Under the pieces are notes generated by a model. The model did no database searches, was not told where the DNA came from, and worked only from the letters and a program-made list of their open reading frames with translations. A program made the position numbers and the translations under genes. From positions 1 to 64,000 of the forward strand of contig NZ_QNUL01000018.1 of the NCBI RefSeq assembly GCF_003383615.1: DNA of 64,000 nucleotides, given 5' to 3'. This DNA comes from Dyadobacter luteus (GTDB taxonomy: Bacteria; Bacteroidota; Bacteroidia; Cytophagales; Spirosomataceae). This document shows, piece by piece, positions 42,148-51,237 of this stretch; the first letter of the stretch is position 1; the number at the start of each line of letters is the position of its first letter.

Positions 42148-43422
42148 ATGATTTTGCATTTAAGTACTTTTCACCTTGAAGGAGGGGCCGGCGTCGCTGC
42201 CACGCGCTTGCACCGCGCTTTACTTCGGAATGGTGAAGATTCTTATATGCTGATTCCGGGAGTTAAAAACCCTGAAGAACACGTCACAGATCTGAATACT
42301 TCCAAATGGGAATCGCGTAAGTCATTTATAAGGTTTGTTGAAGAACGGCTCTATTTTTATCCTCAGGAAAAAGACAGCAGCGTACGTTTCGCATTTTCTC
42401 CAGCCGCTGCGGGAACAGATATCAGCCAACATCCGCTTGTACAACAGGCAGATATTATTCATCTTCATTGGATCAATTTCGGATTTTTGTCCATGACTTC
42501 GCTGGACAAGCTTTTTGCTTTGGGCAAACCGGTTGTGTGGACGTTGCATGACATGTGGTCTTTCACCGGTGGGTGCCATTACAGCAGGGGCTGCGATAAC
42601 TACCTGACGCATTGCCAATATTGTCCATATCTTGCCAAACCGGATATTTATGACATTTCCTTTTCTCAGTTTGAAGAAAAGGCGAAGCTATATAAAAATG
42701 TAAATCTGGCATTAGTATCACCCAGCAACTGGCTTACCAGTCTGACCAGACAGGCGGCATTAACCCAAAATCTGAAATCAGTTTGTATACCCAATTGTAT
42801 TGATACTGATTTTTTTGCCCGTGGCGACAAGAATGAAATCAGAAAAAAACTGGGACTTCCAGTTGATAAAAAGCTGATTCTCTTCGCTGGTGCCAATACC
42901 CAGGATCCAAGAAAGGGTTTTGTTTATTTCAAAAAGGCGATGGAGCAGTATAATACCGAAAGACAGGATCTCGAAGTGCTCATCTTCGGAAAGTCGGGCA
43001 ACAATAGTTTTGACACCTTTCCCGTACCGGTTCATTATCTGGGAAAAATTACGGAGCCGGCGCAAATGGTGAATGTTTACAATGCGGCTGATATGATTAT
43101 AGTCCCTTCTTTGGAAGATAATCTTCCAAATACCATTATGGAAGCGATGGCATGCGGCACACCAGCTGTGGGATTTGCGACAGGCGGCATTCCCGAAATG
43201 ATTGATCATCTCGACAACGGATATGTAGCAGATCTCAAATCTGCAGACTCTCTTGCAGCTGGAATTGATTGGATATTGAAAAAAAACGCAGACCTATCGG
43301 TTTCCATAGCAGCACGCCAAAAAGTGATACATACCTATAGTGAAGAAACTATTACCAGCCAATACAGCCAATTGTATGAAGTGATGTTGAACAACCAAAC
43401 CGCTTCGCAATGCCACTCCTAA
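42148..43422 (+). CDS. Family 4 glycosyltransferase (WcaC-like)
   Basis: This is a GT-B glycosyltransferase of 424 aa. N-terminal MILHLSTFHLEGGAGVAATRLHRALLRNG is the start typical of WcaC-like enzymes; HLHWINFGFLS and WTLHDMWSFTGGCHYS follow. In the donor domain are KKLILFAGANTQDPRKGF, DLEVLIFGKSG and VPSLEDNLPNTIMEAMACGTPAVGF, containing the E-x7-E motif. It overlaps the next glycosyltransferase gene by 13 bases, so the two are translationally coupled and probably add successive sugars to one polymer. Confidence 0.9.
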   Translation: MILHLSTFHLEGGAGVAATRLHRALLRNGEDSYMLIPGVKNPEEHVTDLNTSKWESRKSFIRFVEERLYFYPQEKDSSVRFAFSPAAAGTDISQHPLVQQADIIHLHWINFGFLSMTSLDKLFALGKPVVWTLHDMWSFTGGCHYSRGCDNYLTHCQYCPYLAKPDIYDISFSQFEEKAKLYKNVNLALVSPSNWLTSLTRQAALTQNLKSVCIPNCIDTDFFARGDKNEIRKKLGLPVDKKLILFAGANTQDPRKGFVYFKKAMEQYNTERQDLEVLIFGKSGNNSFDTFPVPVHYLGKITEPAQMVNVYNAADMIIVPSLEDNLPNTIMEAMACGTPAVGFATGGIPEMIDHLDNGYVADLKSADSLAAGIDWILKKNADLSVSIAARQKVIHTYSEETITSQYSQLYEVMLNNQTASQCHS

Positions 43423-44174
43423 CGATTGTCACGATCACCTTCAACGCGGAAAAATACCTGGATCGAACTTTAGAAAGCGTTCAGCGTGCGTTAGCTCACA
43501 TTGATCCTGCATCACTGGAATACATGATCATAGATGGTGGCTCCAAAGACAACACGCTCGCCATTGCTCAGCAATATGATTTTATTACCCGCATCGTTTC
43601 TGAACGTGACAAAGGTTTATACGATGCGATGAACAAGGGCCTTCGGTTTGCTACGGGGCAGTATATCTGGTTCCTGAATGCAGGAGATGAAGTGTACGAT
43701 GAGGAGGTATTACAGAAACTGAATAAACAACTCCATTCTGATCCTGACATATGTTACAGTGATGCGATGTTCGTTCGGGAGGATGGTAGCGAAGTGGGCC
43801 TTCGCAGTAAATTTACACCTCACGACTTACCAACAAATCTGCGTTGGCAAGATTTCAAGTTTGGTATGAAAGTCTGTCATCAGGCATTCATTGTCAAAAA
43901 ATCGCTCGCTCCCGAATATGACATTAATAACCTCAGCGCCGATATCGACTGGGAAATTACTTGTCTGAAAAAGGCGGACACCATTGTTTCGCTCCACTTT
44001 GTACTCTGCAAGTACCTTCTGGGCGGCACATCTGTACAAAACCACAAACGTTCCCTCACCGATCGCTTCAAAGTACTCCGTAAACACTTCGGTCTCTTCC
44101 CTACCCTATTTAATCATTTTTTTATTTTCTGGCGGGGTTATCGCTTTGTACAGAAAAATGGGAAGTATTGGTAA
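43410..44174 (+). CDS. Family 2 glycosyltransferase
   Basis: This is a GT-A glycosyltransferase of 254 aa. Motifs are the N-terminal PLLTIVTITFNAEKYLDRTL, MIIDGGSKDNTLAIAQQY (first Asp region), ISERDKGLYDAMNKGL-like ERDKGLYDAMNKG, WFLNAGDEVYDEEVL (DxD equivalent GDE) and KMKVCHQAFIVKK-like GMKVCHQAFIVKKSL. The ERDKGLYDAMNKG pattern is typical of GT2 enzymes such as WcaA/WcaE-type in exopolysaccharide loci. Its start lies inside the previous gene, so expression is coupled to the WcaC-like enzyme. Confidence 0.9.
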   Translation: MPLLTIVTITFNAEKYLDRTLESVQRALAHIDPASLEYMIIDGGSKDNTLAIAQQYDFITRIVSERDKGLYDAMNKGLRFATGQYIWFLNAGDEVYDEEVLQKLNKQLHSDPDICYSDAMFVREDGSEVGLRSKFTPHDLPTNLRWQDFKFGMKVCHQAFIVKKSLAPEYDINNLSADIDWEITCLKKADTIVSLHFVLCKYLLGGTSVQNHKRSLTDRFKVLRKHFGLFPTLFNHFFIFWRGYRFVQKNGKYW

Positions 44175-44360
44175 AATACTATCCCTAAACATCATCCAGA
44201 CAACGATTAGCTACCTTCCATACCCCCCGATTCGGGCAGGTGTATATACGCTTGTATGGATCAGTATTGTACTAATACAAGAATATTCCCTGAAAAGCTT
44301 GCACAAATATTATTTAACTGACAATTTTTATTCGTTACAATCTAAATAATAAAAGACAAA

Positions 44361-44393
44361 TATTTCGCGAGTCTAACATTAACACTACATTTG
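44361..44393 (+). promoter_or_regulatory. Promoter of the first susC-susD pair
   Basis: TACATTTG (44386-44393) is a perfect -7 box, preceded by TATTTCG (44361-44367), a degenerate -33 element, at an 18-base spacing. It lies 36 bases before the susC ATG at 44430. The stretch from 44175 to here holds no other gene I can support. Confidence 0.6.
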
Positions 44394-44429
44394 TTCCGTA
44401 ACAAATCCTAATTACCAAATTTAACAATT

Positions 44430-47400
44430 ATGAGGAAAACCTTTATTATAACAGTTTTCTGTCTCCTGATCACGTGCCTCTATGGGTATGGACAATCATT
44501 TTCGGTGAGTGGAAAAATCGTCACATCGGAGGATGAAACTTCGCTGGCGGGTGTAACAATTCAGGAAAAAGGAACTACAAATGGTAGTCAGAGTGATGCT
44601 GAAGGACGTTATTCTCTTCAGGTAAGCTCGCCCAATGCAACGCTGATATTCAGCTTTGTAGGTATGGTTTCAAAAGAAGAGCTGGTAGGTAACCGCAGTG
44701 TAATCGATGTAAAACTAACCTCAGATTCCAGAAGTTTAGGCGAGGTTGTGGTTACCGGATTTGGTTCGCAAATCAAAAGAGATTTGACCGGGAATATCGC
44801 CAGTATTAAAGGTGCGGATATCCAGAATACTCCTGTTCCTAACTTCAATCAGGCACTGCAAGGCCGTGCAGCAGGTGTATTTGTAGAATCCAATAGCGGC
44901 AAGGTGGGTGAAGGCATCAAAGTACGTATCCGCGGTACTGGTTCGATCAGCGCATCTAATGATCCATTGTACGTAATTGACGGTATACCTGTAAACTCTT
45001 CCGCACTTGCAGGATCAGCCACATCAGGTAATTCTCCGGCACCTTCGGGAAACCCTCTGGCAGATATCAACTTCAACGATATTGAATCTTTTGAAATACT
45101 AAAAGATGCATCAGCAGCAGCTATTTACGGATCAAGAGCTGCGAATGGTGTAGTTTTGATTACTACGAAAAAGGGTAAATCAGGTAAAACAAGCCTTACA
45201 GCCAATGTTCAGTATGGTTTCAACAAACCAACGCATTTACGCGGATTCCTGAATGCGAAGCAATATGTGGAATTGCTCCGTGAAGCAGCCATTAACTCTG
45301 ATGCACTGGAAGGTATTAACTCTACAGATCCTGCTCAATATGAAGACTCATGGCTTGAATCAGCTGAAGGACGTTTGGACAGATATTCAGGAGGAACGGA
45401 CTGGAGAACGCAGCAAACAAATACCAACTGGGAGAAACTGGCATTTAACGACGCGTCCAGAACCAAGATATTTGACATCAATGCATCCGGCGGAAATGAA
45501 AAAACCAGATTTTACATCAGCGCGGGTTACAATGATCAGGACGGTATTCTGATCGGTAACGACTTCAAAAGACTTTCAGGACGTATCAATCTTGATCACG
45601 ATATCAATTCGCGTCTGAAAATCGGATTCAACATGGGTCTGTCGAGAACCATTGCAAACCGTTTGGCGCAAGACAACCAGTTTGCATCCCCTATGCAGAT
45701 CATCGCATTGGCACCGATTACACCTGTACGTAATGCTGCCGGTGAGATCAACGACCGCCCGGTAACAACCTATTACAACCCTTTGATGGAGTTGGGCAAC
45801 AAGAAATTCCAGACAACCGGTTACAGAAATATCGGGAGCACTTATCTTGCCTACAACATTGTCAAAGGGCTTACGTTCAGAACTGAATTCGGTTTTGATA
45901 TATTAAACCAGGATGAAGATATTTTTTCAGGTGTAAAAACTGAGGTAGGACAATCTGTTAACGGACAAGGTTCAAGCTATTTTTATCGTACAGTTAACTA
46001 CAACACGAACAACTATTTCAACTATAATATCCTGAAAGACAAGCACAGCATCGACCTGACAGCTGGTATGTCTTTCCAGAACTATAAAGATGACCGTAAC
46101 TCAGTAACAGGACAAGATTTCCCTGTTGATGACCTGAAGAAAATTGAAAGTGCCGGAAAAATTACAGCGGGGTATTCTACCTCAACAGAATCGTCCTTCC
46201 TTTCTTACTTCGGAAGAGCCAATTACAAATTCAACGATCGTTACCTGCTATCTGTAAGCGGGCGTGTTGATGGTTCATCCAAATTCGGAAAAGACAGCCA
46301 ATACGGTTTCTTCCCTGCCGTATCGGGAGGCTGGGTGATTTCAGAAGAATCCTTCCTGGCTACAAACAATACAATCAGTTTCCTTAAACTGAGAGGTAGC
46401 TGGGGTATCACCGGGAATGCTGACGGATTCGGAGATTTCAAACAACTGGCACTTTGGGGAGGATCTAAATATGGCGGTTCATCAGGACTTGTTCCCACAC
46501 AGTTGGCCAATCCTGATCTGAAATGGGAAAAATCAAACCAGATTGATTTCGGTCTTGACTTTGGTCTTTTCAAAAACCGTCTCTCAGGGGAAATCGATTA
46601 CTACGTAAAAGACACCAAGGATCTGATCTACAATGTACCTGTTGCCGGAACTTCCGGATTTGCGACACAAACAGCCAACATCGGTTCTATGCAAAACAAA
46701 GGAGTTGAGTTTGTGTTGAACTCTACCAACCTTAGTGGCGGGCCAGTAACCTGGACAACCAGTTTGAATCTTTCCAGAAACATCAATAAGCTTACCAAAC
46801 TGGATGGAGAAACTCAGCTGCTGCCAGGTAACGACGGAAGGTTCCTGAACTCCCTTATTGTGGGTGAATCGATCGGCGTATTCTACGGCCCGAAATATGC
46901 AGGTGTTGATCCTGCAAACGGAGATGCCTTGTATTATACAGAAAACGGAGAAACAACCAACGACTACAACGCTGCCGGTAATTTCGTAGTAGGGAATCCT
47001 AATCCGGATTGGATCGGCGGGATTACCAATACAGTGGGATACAAGGGCGTAGAGCTAAGCTTCCTGTTTCAGGGGGTATTCGGAAACCAGGTAACCAATG
47101 GTGCCGGCGGATTTATGACTTCCAGCTTTGACTGGTACGACAACCAGACTCTTGAAACGCTGGACAGATGGCAGAAACCAGGTGATATCACCAATGAGCC
47201 ACAACTTCGTCTTGCAGGAGGAAATGGTACATCTGCTTCCAGCAGATACGTGTATGACGCTTCCTATGTTCGTCTTAAAAATATTACCCTGAGCTACAAA
47301 TTACCTCAGGCAGTATTGCAGAAAATGAAACTTAGTTCACTTCGGTTATATGTTACGGGTGTAAACCTGCTCACTTTCACCAAATATCCGGGATGGGATC

Positions 47401-47507
47401 CTGAGGTAAACACCGACTACCGTGCAGGTAACCGTAACCAGGGTAGTGATTTTTACGCTGCTCCGCAAATCAAATCCCTGACATTTGGATTAAGCCTCGG
47501 ACTTTAA
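44430..47507 (+). CDS. SusC/RagA-family TonB-linked outer-membrane transporter (system 1)
   Basis: This 1025-aa outer-membrane transporter imports oligosaccharides or peptides with its SusD lid. It has a signal peptide (ends YGYGQ), a CarboxypepD_reg-like domain at about 24-105 (FSVSGKIVTSEDETSLAGVT), a TonB-box-like EVVVTGFGSQ near 106, a plug with NFNQALQGRAAGVFVES, IRGTGSISASNDPLYVIDG and AAIYGSRAANGVVLITTKKG near 235, and a barrel ending SLTFGLSLGL. It has its own promoter and is followed by susD after 35 bases. No enzyme gene accompanies the pair, so the substrate is undefined. Confidence 0.94.
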   Translation: MRKTFIITVFCLLITCLYGYGQSFSVSGKIVTSEDETSLAGVTIQEKGTTNGSQSDAEGRYSLQVSSPNATLIFSFVGMVSKEELVGNRSVIDVKLTSDSRSLGEVVVTGFGSQIKRDLTGNIASIKGADIQNTPVPNFNQALQGRAAGVFVESNSGKVGEGIKVRIRGTGSISASNDPLYVIDGIPVNSSALAGSATSGNSPAPSGNPLADINFNDIESFEILKDASAAAIYGSRAANGVVLITTKKGKSGKTSLTANVQYGFNKPTHLRGFLNAKQYVELLREAAINSDALEGINSTDPAQYEDSWLESAEGRLDRYSGGTDWRTQQTNTNWEKLAFNDASRTKIFDINASGGNEKTRFYISAGYNDQDGILIGNDFKRLSGRINLDHDINSRLKIGFNMGLSRTIANRLAQDNQFASPMQIIALAPITPVRNAAGEINDRPVTTYYNPLMELGNKKFQTTGYRNIGSTYLAYNIVKGLTFRTEFGFDILNQDEDIFSGVKTEVGQSVNGQGSSYFYRTVNYNTNNYFNYNILKDKHSIDLTAGMSFQNYKDDRNSVTGQDFPVDDLKKIESAGKITAGYSTSTESSFLSYFGRANYKFNDRYLLSVSGRVDGSSKFGKDSQYGFFPAVSGGWVISEESFLATNNTISFLKLRGSWGITGNADGFGDFKQLALWGGSKYGGSSGLVPTQLANPDLKWEKSNQIDFGLDFGLFKNRLSGEIDYYVKDTKDLIYNVPVAGTSGFATQTANIGSMQNKGVEFVLNSTNLSGGPVTWTTSLNLSRNINKLTKLDGETQLLPGNDGRFLNSLIVGESIGVFYGPKYAGVDPANGDALYYTENGETTNDYNAAGNFVVGNPNPDWIGGITNTVGYKGVELSFLFQGVFGNQVTNGAGGFMTSSFDWYDNQTLETLDRWQKPGDITNEPQLRLAGGNGTSASSRYVYDASYVRLKNITLSYKLPQAVLQKMKLSSLRLYVTGVNLLTFTKYPGWDPEVNTDYRAGNRNQGSDFYAAPQIKSLTFGLSLGL

Positions 47508-47542
47508 TCCTGAACAAAGTTAACAACCGAAAATATCAGACT

Positions 47543-48883
47543 ATGAAAAGATATAATGCAATCATACTAGGTACCATGCTCCTTCTTTCATCCTGCGCCG
47601 GAAAGCTTGATCTGTTGCCGCAACAGGAGGTAGATAGTGAAACTGTACTCAATTCCGACACCAACATTAAAAGAGCCCTGGCCGGAGCTTACGACGCAAT
47701 CAGCGACGCCTTTGTACTCGGCGGCGACATGGCGTTATTTTCTGAACTTCTTGCTTCCAATAGCGAGATAGCCTGGGAAGGTACCTACAACCAGCCACGA
47801 GATGTGTACCGGAAATCAATTTTGGTAAATAATAGCTTCGTACGTGATATTTGGCTGGAATCCTACAAAACCATCAATATTGCGAACAATGTTCTGAGCG
47901 CTATCGACAGAGTAAACGAAGCAGATCAGGATCGTGTAAAGGGAGAAGCTCTGCTCTTGCGTGCTATTACCTATTTCGAGCTTGTTCAACTATACGCTTT
48001 ACCTTACAGTGCAGGCAACACAGGTTCCAATCCCGGACTCCCACTCGTGCTGGAACCAACTATTGCAGCAGAACCTGGAAAAATTGTAACAAGAGCTTCT
48101 GTAGAAGCAACTTATGCACAAATCATTCAGGATGCTGTAGAAGCTGAAAGCTTACTGCCTGAAACCAATGGGATCTATCTGAACCAGATTGCGGCCAATG
48201 CCTATTTGTCAAGAATTTACCTTCAAAAAGCGGACTATGCGAAGGCACTGGCTGCTGCTAACAAAGGGATTTCACTCGCTACTTCGAATGGAATGGCACT
48301 AACTACAACTTACGCAGCTGCTTTCAATAACGCTGCCAACTCTGTAGAAGACATTTTCGCTATTCAGGTGAGTGATCAGGACGGAGACAACGACATGCAG
48401 CTTTTCTGGTCAATTCCCCAGTATGGAGGACGCGACGGGGATGTGTCCGTGCAGACCAAACACCTTAACCTTTACGAAGCAGCAGATGCACGTCTGAAGT
48501 TGTTTTACGAGGGGTCAGGAGCTGTAAGAAGTGGTAAATGGATGTTACAATTCAAGAATATTCCAGCTTTCCGCTTAGCCGAGCTTTATCTCACCCGCGC
48601 TGAATCCAATCAAAGACTTTCATCACAGCTTGGTGCAACGCCTGCTGCAGATCTTAATCTGATTCGCAGACGTGTTGGTCTCACTGCCATTACTGCTCCT
48701 ACATTAGATATTATACTGAAAGAACGTAAGCTTGAACTAGCCCACGAAGGACAAGGTATTCATGACCTGAAACGTTTGAAACAGAACTCTGACAATCTTG
48801 CTTATGACGCCAATTCTCTGGTGTTGCCGATACCTCAGCGCGAGGTAGATGCATCAGGAATCGTGCAGAATAAAGGATACTAA
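47543..48883 (+). CDS. SusD/RagB-family surface lipoprotein (system 1)
   Basis: This is the substrate-binding lid of the upstream SusC transporter. A lipobox LLSSC with the lipidated C18 gives outer-leaflet anchoring. SusD TPR-helical features include LDLLPQQEVDSETVLNSD, ALAGAYDAIS, RVKGEALLLRAITYFELVQLYALPY, and C-terminal RRVGLTAITAPTLDIILKERKLELAHEGQGIHDLKRL, the typical ERxLEL.xEG..FxDLxR ending. At 446 aa it is shorter than many SusD proteins (about 500-600). It ends at a strong bidirectional terminator shared with the opposing cluster. Confidence 0.94.
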   Translation: MKRYNAIILGTMLLLSSCAGKLDLLPQQEVDSETVLNSDTNIKRALAGAYDAISDAFVLGGDMALFSELLASNSEIAWEGTYNQPRDVYRKSILVNNSFVRDIWLESYKTINIANNVLSAIDRVNEADQDRVKGEALLLRAITYFELVQLYALPYSAGNTGSNPGLPLVLEPTIAAEPGKIVTRASVEATYAQIIQDAVEAESLLPETNGIYLNQIAANAYLSRIYLQKADYAKALAAANKGISLATSNGMALTTTYAAAFNNAANSVEDIFAIQVSDQDGDNDMQLFWSIPQYGGRDGDVSVQTKHLNLYEAADARLKLFYEGSGAVRSGKWMLQFKNIPAFRLAELYLTRAESNQRLSSQLGATPAADLNLIRRRVGLTAITAPTLDIILKERKLELAHEGQGIHDLKRLKQNSDNLAYDANSLVLPIPQREVDASGIVQNKGY

Positions 48884-48898
48884 AAATTACTCTGAATG

Positions 48899-48933
48899 CA
48901 AAAAACACGCCTCGTTATGAAGCGTGTTTTTTT
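48899..48933. terminator. Bidirectional terminator between the two SusCD systems
   Basis: Arms AAAAAACACGC and GCGTGTTTTTTT pair around an 11-base loop. It lies 16 bases after susD of system 1 and 21 bases beyond the DUF4302 stop on the other strand, so it can end both transcripts. Confidence 0.88.
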
Positions 48934-48953
48934 GTGCCCTATATATTCCAAAT

Positions 48954-50264
48954 CTATATCCTGAACCAGTTGATCCAAACTGTAGCATCCTTGGCATTCA
49001 CCATGTCATAGGTTTTTTCGGATGTCTGGATAAGGTAGTAGCCGGTGGATTCGTACAACTGAGCAGCCATTTGAGCTACAGGACCCGTTGTAGGGACATC
49101 TCCTAAGGTGCCACGTTCAGAGAAAACGATACGACCATCGGCAGGAAAACTTGGTGTTCTAACCGCATTGCCATAATGTAGAGATAAGCTTCCATCTTCA
49201 AAAAAAGCAGGGGCAAATAAATCGTAGTTAGAACCGTAAGCCGGGATGTAAAGATAGACGACGTAAGGAAATGAATCGGATGTAAGCGCTCTAAGGCCAA
49301 AGGCATCGTCAACACCATTCACATGGAATCCTGAAACAGAACGCCACTCTCCACCTGTGGAAACAGGGGCATTATACCATCTTCTCGCAGCATTCAGGTC
49401 AATTGCCAAAGGCCTTATAGCTGTGCCAATTACAGATGTTGCCCCATTTACCGAGACTGAAACCTGTGAACGAGATGTATCCCAGGTGACATTATTAAAA
49501 CCACTGATCGTAGTAGAGCCATTCACCAACGAATTCTTAAACCTCAACCCTTCCGACGTAAAGTAGTAAGTTGTGTTAAAGTTTCTGACAGTGGTACCTT
49601 CCAGCCATGTCATTTTCAATGACCTCGTATCCTGACCTACTGTAATTTCATAAGTTACTCCGGCGATGGTTATTCTCTTAAAGTAAACTTTATACTTTGA
49701 GATATTATTGAATGCCATTGCGGATGCCTGAGCTCCATTGTTATAGGCTGTCTGTTGCGCCTGAGTAGCACGGGTAAGTACAAGTCTGCTTCCATTTTTA
49801 CGACCAACAAAAACCATACGATCCGCCGAAATGGAATCCGGAAAGATGGCAAATTCGAAGTCCGAAGCCAATCCTACACCGTCAGAACCGCCATTGGCAT
49901 CGCTGTCCGGATCTGCAAGGACGTGCAGGTAACCATACGTATCAAAAATCAATGTAGGTGTTTGCATCGCCTTAAGCCGATAGCTGCTTTCTTTCGAAGT
50001 TTTTGCAGATTCGTCTTTAAAGTCTGAATACATCGTAACCCTATTCTGGTCATTGAATTTCATGTAAAGACCATAACTACCTCCATTGCCAGGATATATA
50101 ACCGCGTTCCAGCCATAAGTCGATCCTGCCAATTGCGTTTCGTACGTCCCCAAGGCTTCGTTGAGACGCTCATCAGCTGTTTTTTCAAATACGGACTCAT
50201 CCTTATTTTCACAGGACCAAAATCCTATTGAAACCAGGAGTAGATATATGATAGAATTTTTCAT
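48954..50264 (-). CDS. DUF4302 surface lipoprotein
   Basis: This is a 436-aa lipoprotein with lipobox ending GFWSC18. The mature part begins ENKDESVFEKTADERLNEAL, the DUF4302 (PF14135) start, followed by the recognisable YGWNAVIYPGNGGSYGLYMKF and DSDANGGSDGVGLASDFEF. DUF4302 proteins occur with SusCD pairs in Bacteroidota, and a binding or enzymatic role is unproven. It lies in the order susC-susD-peptidase-DUF4302, ending the unit. The predominantly beta-rich composition would fit a substrate-binding accessory protein at the cell surface. Confidence 0.87.
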   Translation of the reverse strand: MKNSIIYLLLVSIGFWSCENKDESVFEKTADERLNEALGTYETQLAGSTYGWNAVIYPGNGGSYGLYMKFNDQNRVTMYSDFKDESAKTSKESSYRLKAMQTPTLIFDTYGYLHVLADPDSDANGGSDGVGLASDFEFAIFPDSISADRMVFVGRKNGSRLVLTRATQAQQTAYNNGAQASAMAFNNISKYKVYFKRITIAGVTYEITVGQDTRSLKMTWLEGTTVRNFNTTYYFTSEGLRFKNSLVNGSTTISGFNNVTWDTSRSQVSVSVNGATSVIGTAIRPLAIDLNAARRWYNAPVSTGGEWRSVSGFHVNGVDDAFGLRALTSDSFPYVVYLYIPAYGSNYDLFAPAFFEDGSLSLHYGNAVRTPSFPADGRIVFSERGTLGDVPTTGPVAQMAAQLYESTGYYLIQTSEKTYDMVNAKDATVWINWFRI

Positions 50265-50292
50265 TTACCAGATATTTTAAAACAAATTTATC

Positions 50293-51237
50293 TTAGAACA
50301 TGCTGACCATTGCCGCACGCGTCTTCTTCTGTAATGCATAAAAATCGATGCTCCATGAGTTTTTGTAATAAGCAACGATCATCGCTTCCTTCTGGCGTAA
50401 TGCAGCTTGTGCCTGCGCACGGGTAGTACCTTTAGCTGTAGTACCTTCGGGAATTGAGTTGATAATTTTATCAAACCCATCTTTTCCTTCCATGAGCATC
50501 ACAGCGATCATTTCCACAAAATCATCGTCAAAATTTGAAGCGGAATAGGCTGATATAAAGCCGTCCCTTTGCGCATCTCTGTCATTATAGTTGATCCAGT
50601 TAGCACCATAATACTTACCTGCACTAATTGTCTTATACTCCTGAGGATAGTTTTTATTTTGATGCAGAATATGACCAAACTCGTGCTGAATGACGTGGAA
50701 AATAAAAAACTTAGCATACACTGAATCCGTCGCAGCAGAATACCCGGACATACCTTTAATTTTGAAACGGTTGATCCCCATCATCACAATCTTGCGTCCA
50801 CCCTCAGCCTGACCACCCGTCACAGAACCATCCAGATTGTACTCCACACTTCCTGAAAGCACAAATAGTTTGGGCGAATATTTGTTAAAGAAGACTTTCC
50901 CGGCCTCCTCAACGTACGGCTTGGCCCAACCTTTATCTATACTCGTCAGCAATGGGATGACTTGTGCTTCATCAGCCGGAACGAGAGTTTTGATTACATT
51001 ATCAAATTCGAACTGATCCCACTTATACTTGACCGCTATATTATACGGGGTTGTAATATTCGTAAATATCCAGTCATCTACAGGAGTTTTAGCCCAGTCG
51101 TCTCCACCTAGTCCCGGGATGTTGTCGACATTACCAATCTCTTCCTTCTTACAGGAAATCATGACAACACTGGCTATCAGTAATAAACAAGAAAAAAACA
51201 GCCCTGAAAGTCTTTTCATTTTCATAGTATTTCTCAT
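50293..51237 (-). CDS. Putative zinc-binding metallopeptidase lipoprotein
   Basis: This is a 314-aa exported zinc peptidase-like protein (Peptidase_Mx1/PF15890 type). A lipobox VVMISC places lipidation at C29. The zinc-binding motif HEFGH is at residues 185-189, followed by His192 (HEFGHILHQ), giving the HExxHxxH set; the upstream EGGRKIVMMGINRFKIKG and C-terminal YKNSWSIDFYALQKK fit the family. All key residues are present. It overlaps susD by 4 bases, so it is translationally coupled to it. A surface peptidase beside a SusCD pair suggests that this system handles peptides or glycoproteins, which is inference. Confidence 0.88.
   Translation of the reverse strand: MRNTMKMKRLSGLFFSCLLLIASVVMISCKKEEIGNVDNIPGLGGDDWAKTPVDDWIFTNITTPYNIAVKYKWDQFEFDNVIKTLVPADEAQVIPLLTSIDKGWAKPYVEEAGKVFFNKYSPKLFVLSGSVEYNLDGSVTGGQAEGGRKIVMMGINRFKIKGMSGYSAATDSVYAKFFIFHVIQHEFGHILHQNKNYPQEYKTISAGKYYGANWINYNDRDAQRDGFISAYSASNFDDDFVEMIAVMLMEGKDGFDKIINSIPEGTTAKGTTRAQAQAALRQKEAMIVAYYKNSWSIDFYALQKKTRAAMVSMF

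Noticed and set aside
44160..44188. Hairpin AGTATT...AATACT at the end of the GT2 gene
   Set aside because: Stem is short with a bulge and no T-run; the stop codon lies within it, so I do not call a terminator.
43984..44349. Open frame of 121 codons after the last glycosyltransferase
   Set aside because: More than half lies inside the GT2 gene in another frame; the remaining tail has no recognisable domain or promoter.
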